Shown piece after piece: positions 33,915 through 42,482 of a stretch of DNA of 64,000 nt (positions within the stretch are counted from its first letter, which is position 1; every line of letters starts with the position of its first letter). The position numbers and the translations under genes were made by a program. A model generated the notes under the pieces. It ran no database searches, was not told the origin of the DNA, and worked only from the letters and a program-made list of their open reading frames with translations. This stretch comes from Streptomyces sp. M41(2017). GTDB taxonomy: Bacteria; Actinomycetota; Actinomycetes; Streptomycetales; Streptomycetaceae. The stretch is taken from contig NZ_MWFK01000001.1 of assembly GCF_002078175.1 (NCBI RefSeq), positions 2,294,001-2,358,000 on the forward strand. Direction: 5' to 3'.

Positions 33915-35744
33915 ATGACTGAGAGCAGCAGGTCCACCGAGCAGCAGCAGGCCGACATGCCCGACTGGGAGAAGCGCTTCCGGGCACCCCGGGTGTCGCT
34001 GCCGGACTGGGCGGAGGACGCCCCGCACCGCTCCCTGTTCGTCTCGAACGCGACCGGGACGTACGAGCTGTACGCGTGGGACCGTGCGACGGGGGAGCAG
34101 CGCCAGGTCACCCACCGGGCGAACGGCACGACGGACGGTGTGCTCTCGCCCGACGGCGCGTGGATCTGGTGGTTCGACGACAAGGACGGCGACGAGTTCG
34201 GCATCTGGCGCCGCCGCCCCTTCGAGGCCGCCCTGGTCGACGGCGAGACCGACGAACCGGCCGTCCCCGATCTCGACGCCTCGTACCCCGCGGGCCTCGC
34301 CATCGGCCGCGACGGACGGACGGCCGTGGTCGGACGCTCGACGGACGACGACGGTTCGACGATCCACCTCGCGCGCGCAGGCGAGTCCCCGGTGGAGATC
34401 TACCGGCACCGCGAGTCGGCCGGAGTCGGCGACCTCGCGCACGACGGCTCGCTGATCGCGATCGAGCACACCGAGCACGGCGACGCGATGCACTCCGCGC
34501 TGCGGGTGCTGCGCCCGGACGGCTCCGCCGTCGCCGAGCTCGACGACACCGAGGACGGCACCGTCGAGCTGGGGCTCGAAGTGCTGGGCTTCGCCCCGGT
34601 GGACGGGGACAGCCGGCTGCTCATCGGACATCAGCGACGGGGCCGCTGGGAGCCCCTGGTGTGGGACGTGGCGACCGGCGAGCAGACGGACCTGGCGCTC
34701 GACCTCCCCGGTGACGTCGCCGCCGAGTGGTATCCGGACGGCTCGGCCCTCCTCGTCGCCCACAGCTTCGAGGCCCGCAGCGACCTCTGGCGGTACGACC
34801 TCGCCACGGGCGAGCTGACCGAGGTCCCGACCCCGCCGGGCACGGTCTCGGGGGCGACGGCACGCCCCGACGGCACCGTGGAGTACCTGTGGTCCTCGGC
34901 GGCCGAGCCGTCGGTGGTCCGCTCCACGACCGGCGCGGTCGTCCTGGACCCGCCCGGCCTGAAGTCCCCGGGGTCGGTCCCCGTGGAGGACGTCTGGGTC
35001 GAGGGGCCCGGCGGCCGCATCCACGCCCTGATCCAGAAGCCGGCCGGCACCACCGGTCCGCTCCCCACCGTCTTCGACATCCACGGCGGTCCGACCTGGC
35101 ACGACAGCGACTCGTTCGCGGCGGGCCCGGCAGCCTGGGTCGACCACGGCTATGCGGTGGTCCGGGTCAACTACCGCGGCTCCACGGGCTACGGCCGCGC
35201 CTGGACGGACGCGCTCAAGCACCGCGTCGGCCTCATCGAGCTGGAGGACATCGAGGCGGTCCGCGCCTGGGCGGTGGAATCCGGTCTGGCCGACCCCGAG
35301 CGGCTGATCCTCACCGGCGGTTCCTGGGGCGGCTACCTCACCCTCCTCGGCCTCGGCACGCAGCCCGACGCGTGGACGCTCGGTATCGCCGCCGTCCCGG
35401 TCGCCGACTACGTCACGGCGTACCACGACGAGATGGAGGCACTGAAGGCGATGGACCGCACGCTGCTCGGCGGCACCCCGGAGGAGGTCCCCGAGCGCTT
35501 CGAGGCGTCCTCCCCGCTGACCTACGTCGACGCGGTGAAGGCCCCCGTCTACATCTCGGCCGGCGTGAACGACCCCCGCTGTCCCATCCGCCAGATCGAC
35601 AACTACGTCACCCGCCTCGCCGCCCGCGAAGCCCCGCACGAGGTCTACCGCTACGACGCGGGCCACGGCTCCCTGGTCGTCGACGAACGCATCAAGCAGG
35701 TCCGCCTGGAACTGGACTTCGCGGAGCGGTACTTGGGGAAGTAG
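33915..35744 (+). CDS. S9-family prolyl oligopeptidase
   Basis: A 609-residue cytoplasmic serine peptidase of the acylaminoacyl-peptidase / dipeptidyl-peptidase type. The N-terminal beta-propeller (about 35-365) shows repeated blades with D-G-W-like turns (YAWDRATGEQ, VWDVATGEQ, WRYDLATGEL). The C-terminal hydrolase domain has DIHGGPTWHD, the nucleophile S470 in GGSWGGYL, D553 in GVNDPR and H584 in DAGHGS. No signal peptide is visible. The ATG is preceded by CACTAT and 6 bases, so the transcript is probably leaderless. A large minisatellite region follows the stop. Confidence 0.94.
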   Translation: MTESSRSTEQQQADMPDWEKRFRAPRVSLPDWAEDAPHRSLFVSNATGTYELYAWDRATGEQRQVTHRANGTTDGVLSPDGAWIWWFDDKDGDEFGIWRRRPFEAALVDGETDEPAVPDLDASYPAGLAIGRDGRTAVVGRSTDDDGSTIHLARAGESPVEIYRHRESAGVGDLAHDGSLIAIEHTEHGDAMHSALRVLRPDGSAVAELDDTEDGTVELGLEVLGFAPVDGDSRLLIGHQRRGRWEPLVWDVATGEQTDLALDLPGDVAAEWYPDGSALLVAHSFEARSDLWRYDLATGELTEVPTPPGTVSGATARPDGTVEYLWSSAAEPSVVRSTTGAVVLDPPGLKSPGSVPVEDVWVEGPGGRIHALIQKPAGTTGPLPTVFDIHGGPTWHDSDSFAAGPAAWVDHGYAVVRVNYRGSTGYGRAWTDALKHRVGLIELEDIEAVRAWAVESGLADPERLILTGGSWGGYLTLLGLGTQPDAWTLGIAAVPVADYVTAYHDEMEALKAMDRTLLGGTPEEVPERFEASSPLTYVDAVKAPVYISAGVNDPRCPIRQIDNYVTRLAAREAPHEVYRYDAGHGSLVVDERIKQVRLELDFAERYLGK

Positions 35745-35783
35745 GCGGAGCGGTAGCTGTACCTCGCCGCTGTAGCTGTAGCT

Positions 35784-35839
35784 GTGCCTGGTGCCTGGTG
35801 CCTGGTGCCTGGTGCCGGGTGCCGGGTGCCGGGTGCCTC
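35784..35839. repeat. Eight tandem heptamers
   Basis: Four GTGCCTG, three GTGCCGG and a final GTGCCTC in perfect register, right after the S9 peptidase gene. It is preceded by a shorter TGTAGC repeat (about 35770-35783). Confidence 0.95.
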
Positions 35840-35876
35840 TGGCTGAGGCATGGCGATGACTATGGCTACGGCTATG

Positions 35877-35930
35877 CCCTGGGCGGCTCGGCTACGGCTC
35901 GGCTACGGCTCGGCTACGGCCTGCCCAGGG
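35877..35930. repeat. Three tandem 11-mers inside an inverted repeat
   Basis: GGCTCGGCTAC is repeated perfectly at 35885-35895, 35896-35906 and 35907-35917. The array is bracketed by CCCTGGGC (35877-35884) and GCCCAGGG (35923-35930), so the repeats would form the loop of an RNA hairpin. It lies between convergent genes and may end transcription. Confidence 0.9.
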
Positions 35931-35964
35931 TGACCCGGCCACGCCCCCCCCAGGGGCACCCCGG

Positions 35965-38019
35965 CTACGACCCGGCCCGCCGCCGGGGACGCCGTCCGAG
36001 CAACTCCGCGAGGCCGCGTCGGGTCGCCGCGAGGACCACACGGTCCTCGGGCTTCAGGACGTAGGTGGCGGGCAGGTCCCACACCAGACTGGGGCCGCGC
36101 GAGGAGGCCGCCGAAGCCGCCCGGCGCTGTCCCCGGGGCGCGGTGTCGAGGGCGAGCACCCGCCACGACCCGGCCCGGAAGGCCTCACCCACCGTGCGCC
36201 CCTCCAACTGCGGATGGCCGCCCACGTCGATCGCGGCGAACAGCAGCACGCGCCGCTCGACCGGAATCGCCCCGAGGATCTGCCGGCCCATCATCGCCCC
36301 GGCGAACGCCGGCGCGGCCAGATGGGACACGCTGCGACTGCGGGTGAGCGCGCCGGGATGCGCGGCCCGCAGGGTGCGGTACACGGCGGTCGCGAAGTCG
36401 TCGTCGTACAGCCGCAGGACGACGCGCAGATCGGGCTGCACGCTGCGGGCGTACAGCACGGCCTCCAGGTTCGTGGTGTCCGCGCTGGTGAGGGCCAGCA
36501 GCGCGTGGGCCCGGCGGATCTTGGCCGCCTCCAGCACCCCTTCCTGCGTCACGTCGCCCAGCACGACCGGCACACGCAGTCGCCGGGCGAGTGCCAGCCC
36601 ACGTGCCTCCGGATCGGCCTCGACGCACACCACCGGGATGTGCAGCTCCCGCAGCCGGGCCAGCACGCGGGTGCCGATCTTGCCGACGCCGAGCAGCACC
36701 ACGTGCCCGGACAGACCGCGCGGCGGCTTGCGCAGCGCGGACCCGCTGCGGAACGTACCGAGCGCCTCCAGCACGGCGGCCAGCAGTACCGGCAGGAGCA
36801 GCAACCCGACCATGCCGGAGCAGAGTTGGAGGATCTGGCGCCCCAGTGGCTCACCTATGGCCGGGTCGTTGATGGCGAACAGATCGAGCAGCGTCAGATA
36901 CGTCGCCTGGAGGGGTTTCTCGCCGGTGACCAGCATCGAGGCGACGGCGAGCCCGACCACGCACGCGACGAGTCCGGCGAACGACCAGCGCAGCCGCCGC
37001 GAGAGCAGCGAACCGAAGGACGGGACGACGCCGCGACCCGAGGACAGTTCGGGACCGGCGTACGAGACGTTCTCCAGGACGACGGTGCCGCGCCCGGTGG
37101 CGCCGGCCACCGCTCCTTCGTCGGGCAGCAGTTGAGGTCCCTGGGATCCGCTGCCCTCCGAACCGTCGGCGCCGGCCGGGTCGTTGGCCGTCGCGGACAG
37201 CAGGGCGAGGGTGCACAGGCCGGGATCGGCGACCTCGCCGGGGGCCGGCGGTGGCCGCTCGACCGCGCGGAGCATCAGCCCGTCGGTCTGGACGACCTTG
37301 CTGGTGCCGGCCACGGCGGTGGCGGCCAGCGCGGGGGCGGCGGTGTCGGCGTCGGACAGGACGGTGGTGGACGCGTCGTACACGTCACGGCCCGGGTCGC
37401 CGGGATCGGCGGGGTCTCCTGAGGTGCCGGGCCCCTGTGCCCCGGCGCGGAGCGGGGCGCCGGCGAGGGCGGAGGCCTGGTCGAGGAGGGCCTCGATGTG
37501 CTGTCCGAGGCGCCGGTTGTAGAGCCGCAGGACGAGCCGGATCCGCGGGTTGAGCCGTCGGGCGGTGAGGGCGGCACGGATGTTGGTCTCGTCGTCGTCG
37601 TACACGAGCGCCAGCGCGGCGGCCCGCTCGACCCCGGCGTCGCCGAGCACGTCCTCGGTCGACTCCGCGGCTTCCACGACCCGTTCGGAACCCGGCGGCT
37701 CGCCGACGCGCGCACTCGCGGGGGCGGTGCCGTCCCCGCCCCCGTTCCCTCCGGTCGCCCCACTGCCGTTCCCGTTCCCGGACCCGGAGGCCCGGTTGAC
37801 GGCAGCGGAGACGCGGTCGAACAGCGCGGTGGCCCGTGTCCGCCCGACCACCGGCGGTCGCACGCTCCGCTGCGCGGGCGGTACGACGAGGGTGACCTGT
37901 TCGCCGTAGACCCCGCGCAACTCGGCGGCCAGCCGGTGCGCCAGGGCGCCGTCACCGGCCACCACCATGTGAGCGGCGGCGGTGTCGGGCGAGGCGCTCG
38001 GAGACGGAAGGTTCACCAC
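35965..38019 (-). CDS. TrkA/RCK ion-channel-like protein
   Basis: A 684-residue membrane protein. The order is: an N-terminal nucleotide-binding RCK-like domain (MVVAGDGALAHRLAAELRG), interrupted by a Gly/Ser/Asn-rich insertion (about 80-110) and a Pro/Asp-rich one (about 195-300); two or more membrane helices with a pore-like loop (WSFAGLVACVVGLAVASML, then YLTLLDLFAINDP and LLLLPVLLAAVLEAL); and a second TrkA_N domain (VLLGVGKIGTRVLARLRE). This two-RCK layout recalls CASTOR/POLLUX-type cation channels, but no GYGD selectivity filter is present. Ion and gating ligand are unknown. It is convergent with the S9 peptidase. Confidence 0.82.
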   Translation of the reverse strand: MVNLPSPSASPDTAAAHMVVAGDGALAHRLAAELRGVYGEQVTLVVPPAQRSVRPPVVGRTRATALFDRVSAAVNRASGSGNGNGSGATGGNGGGDGTAPASARVGEPPGSERVVEAAESTEDVLGDAGVERAAALALVYDDDETNIRAALTARRLNPRIRLVLRLYNRRLGQHIEALLDQASALAGAPLRAGAQGPGTSGDPADPGDPGRDVYDASTTVLSDADTAAPALAATAVAGTSKVVQTDGLMLRAVERPPPAPGEVADPGLCTLALLSATANDPAGADGSEGSGSQGPQLLPDEGAVAGATGRGTVVLENVSYAGPELSSGRGVVPSFGSLLSRRLRWSFAGLVACVVGLAVASMLVTGEKPLQATYLTLLDLFAINDPAIGEPLGRQILQLCSGMVGLLLLPVLLAAVLEALGTFRSGSALRKPPRGLSGHVVLLGVGKIGTRVLARLRELHIPVVCVEADPEARGLALARRLRVPVVLGDVTQEGVLEAAKIRRAHALLALTSADTTNLEAVLYARSVQPDLRVVLRLYDDDFATAVYRTLRAAHPGALTRSRSVSHLAAPAFAGAMMGRQILGAIPVERRVLLFAAIDVGGHPQLEGRTVGEAFRAGSWRVLALDTAPRGQRRAASAASSRGPSLVWDLPATYVLKPEDRVVLAATRRGLAELLGRRPRRRAGS

Positions 38020-38212
38020 GGGAGAGAAGACTGCCGCACGGGCGCGGGCGGTTCCAGTGCCGGATGAGACCCGCCCGTCGCCGCTCGGTCCGCCGGGACG
38101 AGACGCGGGTCACAGGCGGTGATGTCACAACGGACGCGGTCCGTCCCGTCCAAGGGGTTGAAGCACCACGGGAGGCCACCGCATGTGCGGCACACGTGAC
38201 ATAGGAGAAGCC

Positions 38213-38686
38213 ATGGAAGCCCGTCTGAACCTCTTCGCCAGCCCGGTCGCCGCGAAGTTCGGGAAGCACCTCAACGCGGCGGGCAAGGTGCTCGCCGACT
38301 CGACCCTGCCGGCCGCGACGCAGGAACTGGTGAAGCTCCGCGCCAGCCAGATCAACGGCTGCGGTTTCTGCACCGACATGCACACCAAGGACGCCGAGCA
38401 CGCCGGCGAGACGTCGGTACGCCTCAACCTGGTCGCCGCCTGGCGGGAGGCCACGGTGTTCACCGACGCCGAGCGCGCGGCCCTGGAGCTGACGGAACAG
38501 GCCACCCGCATCGCCGACGCGGCGGGCGGCGTCACCGACGAGTGCTGGGCGAACGCCGCCAAGTACTACGACGAGGAGCAACTCGCCACTCTGGTCTGCG
38601 TCATCTCCCTCATCAACGCCTTCAACCGGGGCAACGTCATGATCCAGCAGCCGGCGGGCGGTTACCGGCCGGGGCAGTTCGCCTGA
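38213..38686 (+). CDS. Carboxymuconolactone decarboxylase / AhpD-like protein
   Basis: A 157-residue helical protein of the AhpD-like (CMD) family, which uses a redox-active CXXC to reduce peroxides or protein partners. The motif is visible as INGCGFCTDMHTKDAEHAGE, with the helper His. Also present is LTEQATRIADAAGGVTDECW. The ATG at 38213 follows AGGAGAAG; upstream frame is non-coding. It stands alone with a terminator-like hairpin 26 bases downstream. The partner protein is not identifiable from the neighbours. Confidence 0.92.
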   Translation: MEARLNLFASPVAAKFGKHLNAAGKVLADSTLPAATQELVKLRASQINGCGFCTDMHTKDAEHAGETSVRLNLVAAWREATVFTDAERAALELTEQATRIADAAGGVTDECWANAAKYYDEEQLATLVCVISLINAFNRGNVMIQQPAGGYRPGQFA

Positions 38687-38711
38687 GGGGGCCCACGGGG
38701 GGCACGGCGGG

Positions 38712-38739
38712 GGCCCGGTCGCCATCGTGCGACGGGGCC
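38712..38739 (+). terminator. Terminator candidate after the AhpD-like gene
   Basis: GGCCC-G-GTCGC (38712-38722) pairs with GCGAC-G-GGGCC (38729-38739) with one G-G mismatch, 6-base loop. Confidence 0.6.
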
Positions 38740-38879
38740 TCTGCCAGTACTTTCTCCTCCCGCCCGCACGACCGGGTCCCCGGACGGGGAACCGCCCGCC
38801 CCCAGCGCGCCCTTGTGCGCGTCCTCCCCGCGCTGCTGCCATGTCGACATCGGCACCGACGAGGCCAGAGGGGGCAACC

Positions 38880-40061
38880 ATGCTTCAGCTCACCGTCGTT
38901 CGATGGAATCGGTTCGGACACGACCGTCTCTACGCCAATCTTCCCGACGGCACGGCGGCAGGCTGGGCCGACCGCACGACGGGCACGATCACCGTCCTGC
39001 TCACGGACTATCTGGGCCCGGTGACGTCCGTCCTCGCACCGCACCTGCCGGGAAACAGGCCGGACTCACCGGCAACGGAAGCCCCCTCGCACACCGGGGC
39101 ACCCCTCCGTGAGGGAGCGTCGTCCCACAGGGGCGGGCCGTCCTCCGAGGGGGAACCGTCGCGTGCGGAGTCACCGTTCCGTGGGGGAGTGCTGTCCCGC
39201 GGGGGCGCACCGTTCCCCGAAGGGTCGCCGTCGCACGGGGGCACGCCGTCCCGCCGGACGGTGCCGGACTTCCGCGGTCGCCAGAACGGGCTGCGCAACG
39301 CTCCGACACCGGAGGCAGCACCGGTGGAGAAGGCGGCGGCGACGCCCCACCTCATGGCCCCCACGAGCCCTACGAGCCCTACGAGCCCTACGACTCCGAT
39401 GGCCCCGCTCCACCCACCCCTGACTCCCCTCCTCCCACCCCTGACCCCACTGGACGACCTGGCGGAGAACGCGCCCGGTACGGCACTCCGGCCGAGGATC
39501 GACGAGGGCTCGGCGGGTCCCGTCGCACGGGCCCTGGCCCGCATACTCGGCCGCCCGGCCGACGGGGAGTCGTGGCGCAAGGGCGCGGGGGGCGAACGCC
39601 GCGTCGGCGCCGAACTCGACCGGCTGCGCCGGCACGGTTGGCACGTCCTGCACTCCATCCCGTTGCCCGGGGACGTGGACCTCGACCATCTCCTGATCGG
39701 GCCCGGCGGAGTCTTCAGCATCAACACCAAGAACCACCCGGGAAAGCCGGTCTGGGTCGGCGACGACGCCGTGAAGGTCGACAACGGGGACCCCCGGCCG
39801 TACGCCCGCAGGAGCCGATCCGAAGCGGAGCGGGTCCAACGCGTCCTCGGCCACTACTGCGGCTTCACCGTCCCGGTCGACCCGGTCCTCGTCTTCGTCG
39901 GCATCACCGACCTGGAGGTCGAAGCGACCCAGCTCCGGGTGAGGGTCTACAGAGAACGCGAGGTCTCCTCCCTGGCCCCCTTGACCGGCGTCTGGACCCC
40001 GGCCCAGGTCACACACATCCACAGCGTCGCCCGCCACCGGAGGACCTGGCTGGAGGCTTGA
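38880..40061 (+). CDS. NERD-domain protein
   Basis: A 393-residue protein. Residues 1-50 form a small beta domain (MLQLTVVRWNRFGHDRLYAN). Residues about 60-190 are a low-complexity linker of degenerate Gly/Ser/Pro/Arg repeats and an exact PTSPTSPTSP run. The C-terminal NERD (nuclease-related) domain spans about 240-360, with GAGGERRVGAELDRLRRHGW, DVDLDHLLIGPGGVFSINTK and the following basic block, matching the family's E, D and K positions. NERD proteins are predicted nucleases of uncertain role. The ATG follows AGGGGG. It is bounded downstream by the tRNA-Pro terminator. Confidence 0.87.
   Translation: MLQLTVVRWNRFGHDRLYANLPDGTAAGWADRTTGTITVLLTDYLGPVTSVLAPHLPGNRPDSPATEAPSHTGAPLREGASSHRGGPSSEGEPSRAESPFRGGVLSRGGAPFPEGSPSHGGTPSRRTVPDFRGRQNGLRNAPTPEAAPVEKAAATPHLMAPTSPTSPTSPTTPMAPLHPPLTPLLPPLTPLDDLAENAPGTALRPRIDEGSAGPVARALARILGRPADGESWRKGAGGERRVGAELDRLRRHGWHVLHSIPLPGDVDLDHLLIGPGGVFSINTKNHPGKPVWVGDDAVKVDNGDPRPYARRSRSEAERVQRVLGHYCGFTVPVDPVLVFVGITDLEVEATQLRVRVYREREVSSLAPLTGVWTPAQVTHIHSVARHRRTWLEA
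39363..39389 (+). repeat. Three tandem 9-mers within the NERD gene
   Basis: ACGAGCCCT occurs three times perfectly, encoding the SPT repeats in the linker. It is in frame, so copy-number change would keep the reading frame. Confidence 0.95.
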
Positions 40062-40129
40062 TGGAGGGGGACGGGGACGGGTATCCCAAGATCCGCCCCA
40101 GGATTTCTCCCGGGAGTGCCCGCAAAAGC

Positions 40130-40163
40130 AGAAGGACCCCCTGTACTCACATGGGGTCCTTCT
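40130..40163 (-). terminator. tRNA-Pro terminator
   Basis: Perfect 11-bp stem AGAAGGACCCC (40130-40140) with GGGGTCCTTCT (40153-40163), 12-base loop. On the minus strand it is followed by GCTTTTGC, so it terminates the tRNA transcript. Confidence 0.9.
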
Positions 40164-40176
40164 GGTGATCTACCTG

Positions 40177-40250
40177 TCGGGGTGGCGGGATTTGAACCCA
40201 CGACCTCTTCGTCCCGAACGAAGCGCGCTGCCAAGCTGCGCTACACCCCG
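40177..40250 (-). tRNA. tRNA-Pro (CGG)
   Basis: A complete 74-base cloverleaf on the minus strand. Acceptor arms CGGGGTG and CACCCCG pair perfectly; D arm GCGC...GCGC; anticodon stem CTTCG / CGAAG around loop TTCGGGA, anticodon CGG; T arm GTGGG-TTCAAAT-CCCGC; discriminator A at 40177. The 3' CCA is not encoded. The terminator lies 13 bases downstream. Confidence 0.97.
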
Positions 40251-40278
40251 ATCGTCGCTGCTCTCGCGGCGACGTCGT

Positions 40279-41079
40279 TTACTTTAGCCCACTGGTGCCC
40301 GGAGACGAAATCCGGTTTTCGAGGCCTCGTACGCGGCGTCGGACCGGGTCCGGGCGGACGTGGTCGACCGCGACGATGAGCAGGGCCAGGGCGTAGAAGG
40401 CGACGCCGAGGATGGCGGTGTTGCCGAGGACGCCCGCGTAGCCGTGGCGCTCCGCGTCGACGAAGGGGTACAGGTAGCGGACCGGGTTTCCCGGCGCGAT
40501 CGCCGCCCCGCGGGCCAGGGAGAAGACCAGGTAGGCGAGCGGGTAGAGCAGCCAGGTCACCGCGTTCCGGAACGCCAGCGGGGCCGGTCGTGTCAGCAGG
40601 AGCCAGTCGAGGACCACGGCGATCGGGGTCACCGTGTGCAGGAGATGGTTGGCCACCGCATGCCAGCCGGAGAGCGTGTCGACGCCTCCGGTCATGGAGA
40701 ACGGGCTCGACTCGTTCGCCAGGAGCAGGTGGTACACCAGGCCCGTGATCGAGATGTAGATCAGCGTGCCGCCCGTCAGCACCCCGGGCAGGGGGCGCCG
40801 GGCCGACCAGGCCCGGCGGGCCGATGCCGCGAAGACCAGCGCGACCAGCACGTTCGTCTGGATGGTGAAGTAGCTCAGCACCCGGACCGGACTGCCCAGC
40901 TTCACGTCGATGGCCACGCCCGCCGCCGCCGCGAGCGCCACCAGGATGCGGAAGACCGCCGTGAACGGGCGGCGCGTGGGCGTGACGACCGCCGTCGCCG
41001 GGACGAAGGAGACGATCGGCGGGGAGATACCCGGTATCGCGGGGAGATCGGGTATGTCCCGGGGCATGGGGGTGATCAT
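40279..41079 (-). CDS. Pr6Pr-type integral membrane protein
   Basis: A 266-residue protein with about six membrane helices of the Pr6Pr / FAR-17a-AIG1-like family. It shows VLSYFTIQTNVLVALVFAAS near the first third, then GLVYHLLLANESSPFS, HAVANHLLHTVTPIAVVLDW with conserved His, and YPLAYLVFSLARGA followed by YLYPFVDAERHGY. Related eukaryotic proteins are androgen-inducible or hydrolyse fatty acid esters of hydroxy fatty acids through a conserved Thr and His; whether that applies here is unknown. The start is supported by TAGCGT 6 bases before the ATG (leaderless). It lies just upstream of tRNA-Pro on the same strand. Confidence 0.85.
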   Translation of the reverse strand: MITPMPRDIPDLPAIPGISPPIVSFVPATAVVTPTRRPFTAVFRILVALAAAAGVAIDVKLGSPVRVLSYFTIQTNVLVALVFAASARRAWSARRPLPGVLTGGTLIYISITGLVYHLLLANESSPFSMTGGVDTLSGWHAVANHLLHTVTPIAVVLDWLLLTRPAPLAFRNAVTWLLYPLAYLVFSLARGAAIAPGNPVRYLYPFVDAERHGYAGVLGNTAILGVAFYALALLIVAVDHVRPDPVRRRVRGLENRISSPGTSGLK

Positions 41080-41151
41080 GGCCCCACGCTAAGCGGATCG
41101 GTCGAATCGGGCGATATGGGATGCGGCGAGTGGGTGTCGTCGGAGTGGAGC

Positions 41152-41229
41152 GGCACGGAGGGAGCGACCCGGAGGGGCCGAGCGCGGAGTGGCACGGAGG
41201 GAGCGACCCGGAGGGACCGAGCGCGGGGT
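41152..41229. repeat. Two tandem 39-bp repeats
   Basis: Units 41152-41190 and 41191-41229 differ at two positions and begin GGCACGGAGGGAGCGACC. They lie upstream of the Pr6Pr gene, beginning 61 bases past its predicted -10 (41086-41091), in the 319-bp gap before the phosphoesterase. Confidence 0.92.
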
Positions 41230-41233
41230 GGGC

Positions 41234-41291
41234 TCCAGTACAGGGGAGCGGGGTCCGGTACAGCGGGGCGGGATCCAGTACGAGGGGGTGG
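41234..41291. repeat. Three degenerate 20-bp repeats
   Basis: Units at 41234-41253, 41254-41273 and 41274 to about 41291 share TCC(A/G)GTAC followed by a G-rich half. They directly follow the 39-bp repeats, so the gap 41080-41398 is mostly repetitive. Confidence 0.85.
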
Positions 41292-41398
41292 TGGCCGCTG
41301 CCCGTGGCGTCCGTGGTCCGGTGCGGGATCGCCGGGGCGTCCTCCGAAGATGCCCCGGCGGGACGGGGAGCGATCCCGTTCCGCGTCGCCCGTGCTTC

Positions 41399-42325
41399 CT
41401 ACTGGCGGGCCACCAAGGTGAGCAGCGAAGCCTCCGGCGGGCACGCGAAGCGGACCGGGGTGTAGCGGTTCGTGCCGCAGCCCGCTGAGACGTGCATGTA
41501 GGAGGTCCGGCCCTCCGCCGTGTGCGTGGAGAGGCCCTTGACGCGGTCCGTGTCCAGGTCGCAGTTGGTCACGAAGGCGCCGTAGAAGGGGAGGCAGAGC
41601 TGGCCGCCGTGGGTGTGGCCCGCCAGGACCAGGGGATAGCCGTCGGCGGTGAACGCGTCCAGGGTGCGCAGGTACGGGGCGTGCACGACGCCCATCGAGA
41701 AGTCGGCGGACTCGGACGGGCCGCCGGCCACGCGTGCGTACCGGTCGCGCTTGATGTGCGGGTCGTCGAGGCCCGTCAGCTCGATCTCCGAGCCCTCTAT
41801 CTTCAGGGTGCCCCGGGTGTTCGTCAGGTTGAGCCAGCCCGCGGTGTCGAAGCCGTCCCGCAGGTCCTCCCACGGGTTGTGGATGGCGCTCACCGCGGGT
41901 TTGTTGCCGTTCAGTCCGTGACGGCCCTGGGCTTTCTCGAACAAGTACCGGGCGGGGTTGCGGAGTTTGGGGCCGTAGTAGTCGTTCGAACCGAAGACGT
42001 ACGCCCCCGGGAACTCCATCAGGGGGCCCAGCGCGTCCAGGACCTCGGGCACGCCCTCCGGGTCCGAGAGGTTGTCCCCGGTGTTGATCACGAAGTCGGG
42101 CCGCAGGCCGGCCAGGGAACGCAGCCAGCGCTGCTTCTTGCGCTGCCCGCCGACCATGTGGATGTCGGAGACCTGCAGGACGCGCAGCGGTCGCATGCCC
42201 GGCGGCAGGACCGGGACCGTCACCCGCCGGAGGCGGAAGGAACGGGCCTCGAACCCTGCCGAGTAGAGCAGACCGGCGGCGCCCACCGCCGTGATTCCCA
42301 GGGGTACTCCGTATCGCGCGCGCAT
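41399..42325 (-). CDS. Calcineurin-like metallophosphoesterase
   Basis: A 308-residue membrane-anchored phosphoesterase. After an N-terminal helix (about 6-24), the two-metal motifs run in order: VLQVSDIHMVGG, VINTGDNLSD, GSNDYYGP in place of GNHE, VVHAPYL and LAGHTHGGQL. The GSND variant is common in the YkuE-like branch. The active site is predicted outside the membrane or at its outer face; the substrate is unknown, with phospholipid headgroups or nucleotides possible. A CACGAT element 6 bases before the ATG suggests a leaderless transcript. It is divergent from the GatB/YqeY gene. Confidence 0.92.
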   Translation of the reverse strand: MRARYGVPLGITAVGAAGLLYSAGFEARSFRLRRVTVPVLPPGMRPLRVLQVSDIHMVGGQRKKQRWLRSLAGLRPDFVINTGDNLSDPEGVPEVLDALGPLMEFPGAYVFGSNDYYGPKLRNPARYLFEKAQGRHGLNGNKPAVSAIHNPWEDLRDGFDTAGWLNLTNTRGTLKIEGSEIELTGLDDPHIKRDRYARVAGGPSESADFSMGVVHAPYLRTLDAFTADGYPLVLAGHTHGGQLCLPFYGAFVTNCDLDTDRVKGLSTHTAEGRTSYMHVSAGCGTNRYTPVRFACPPEASLLTLVARQ

Positions 42326-42482
42326 ACGTCCATCGTGTCAGACCCCGCCAAGTCCGCGTGCCCCCCTGTGGACAACCCCGTACGAAAGCGCGTGGCTTCT
42401 GCCGGGAGGGCGTTGGGGGACCGGCGGGCACGCTGCGAAATCAACGGGCGGCCACCTCACCGCACCTGCGACACTTGGCGGC

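Noticed and set aside
40177..40250. tRNA-Pro as an integration site of a mobile element
   Set aside because: No integrase, no duplicated tRNA end and no composition shift on either side.
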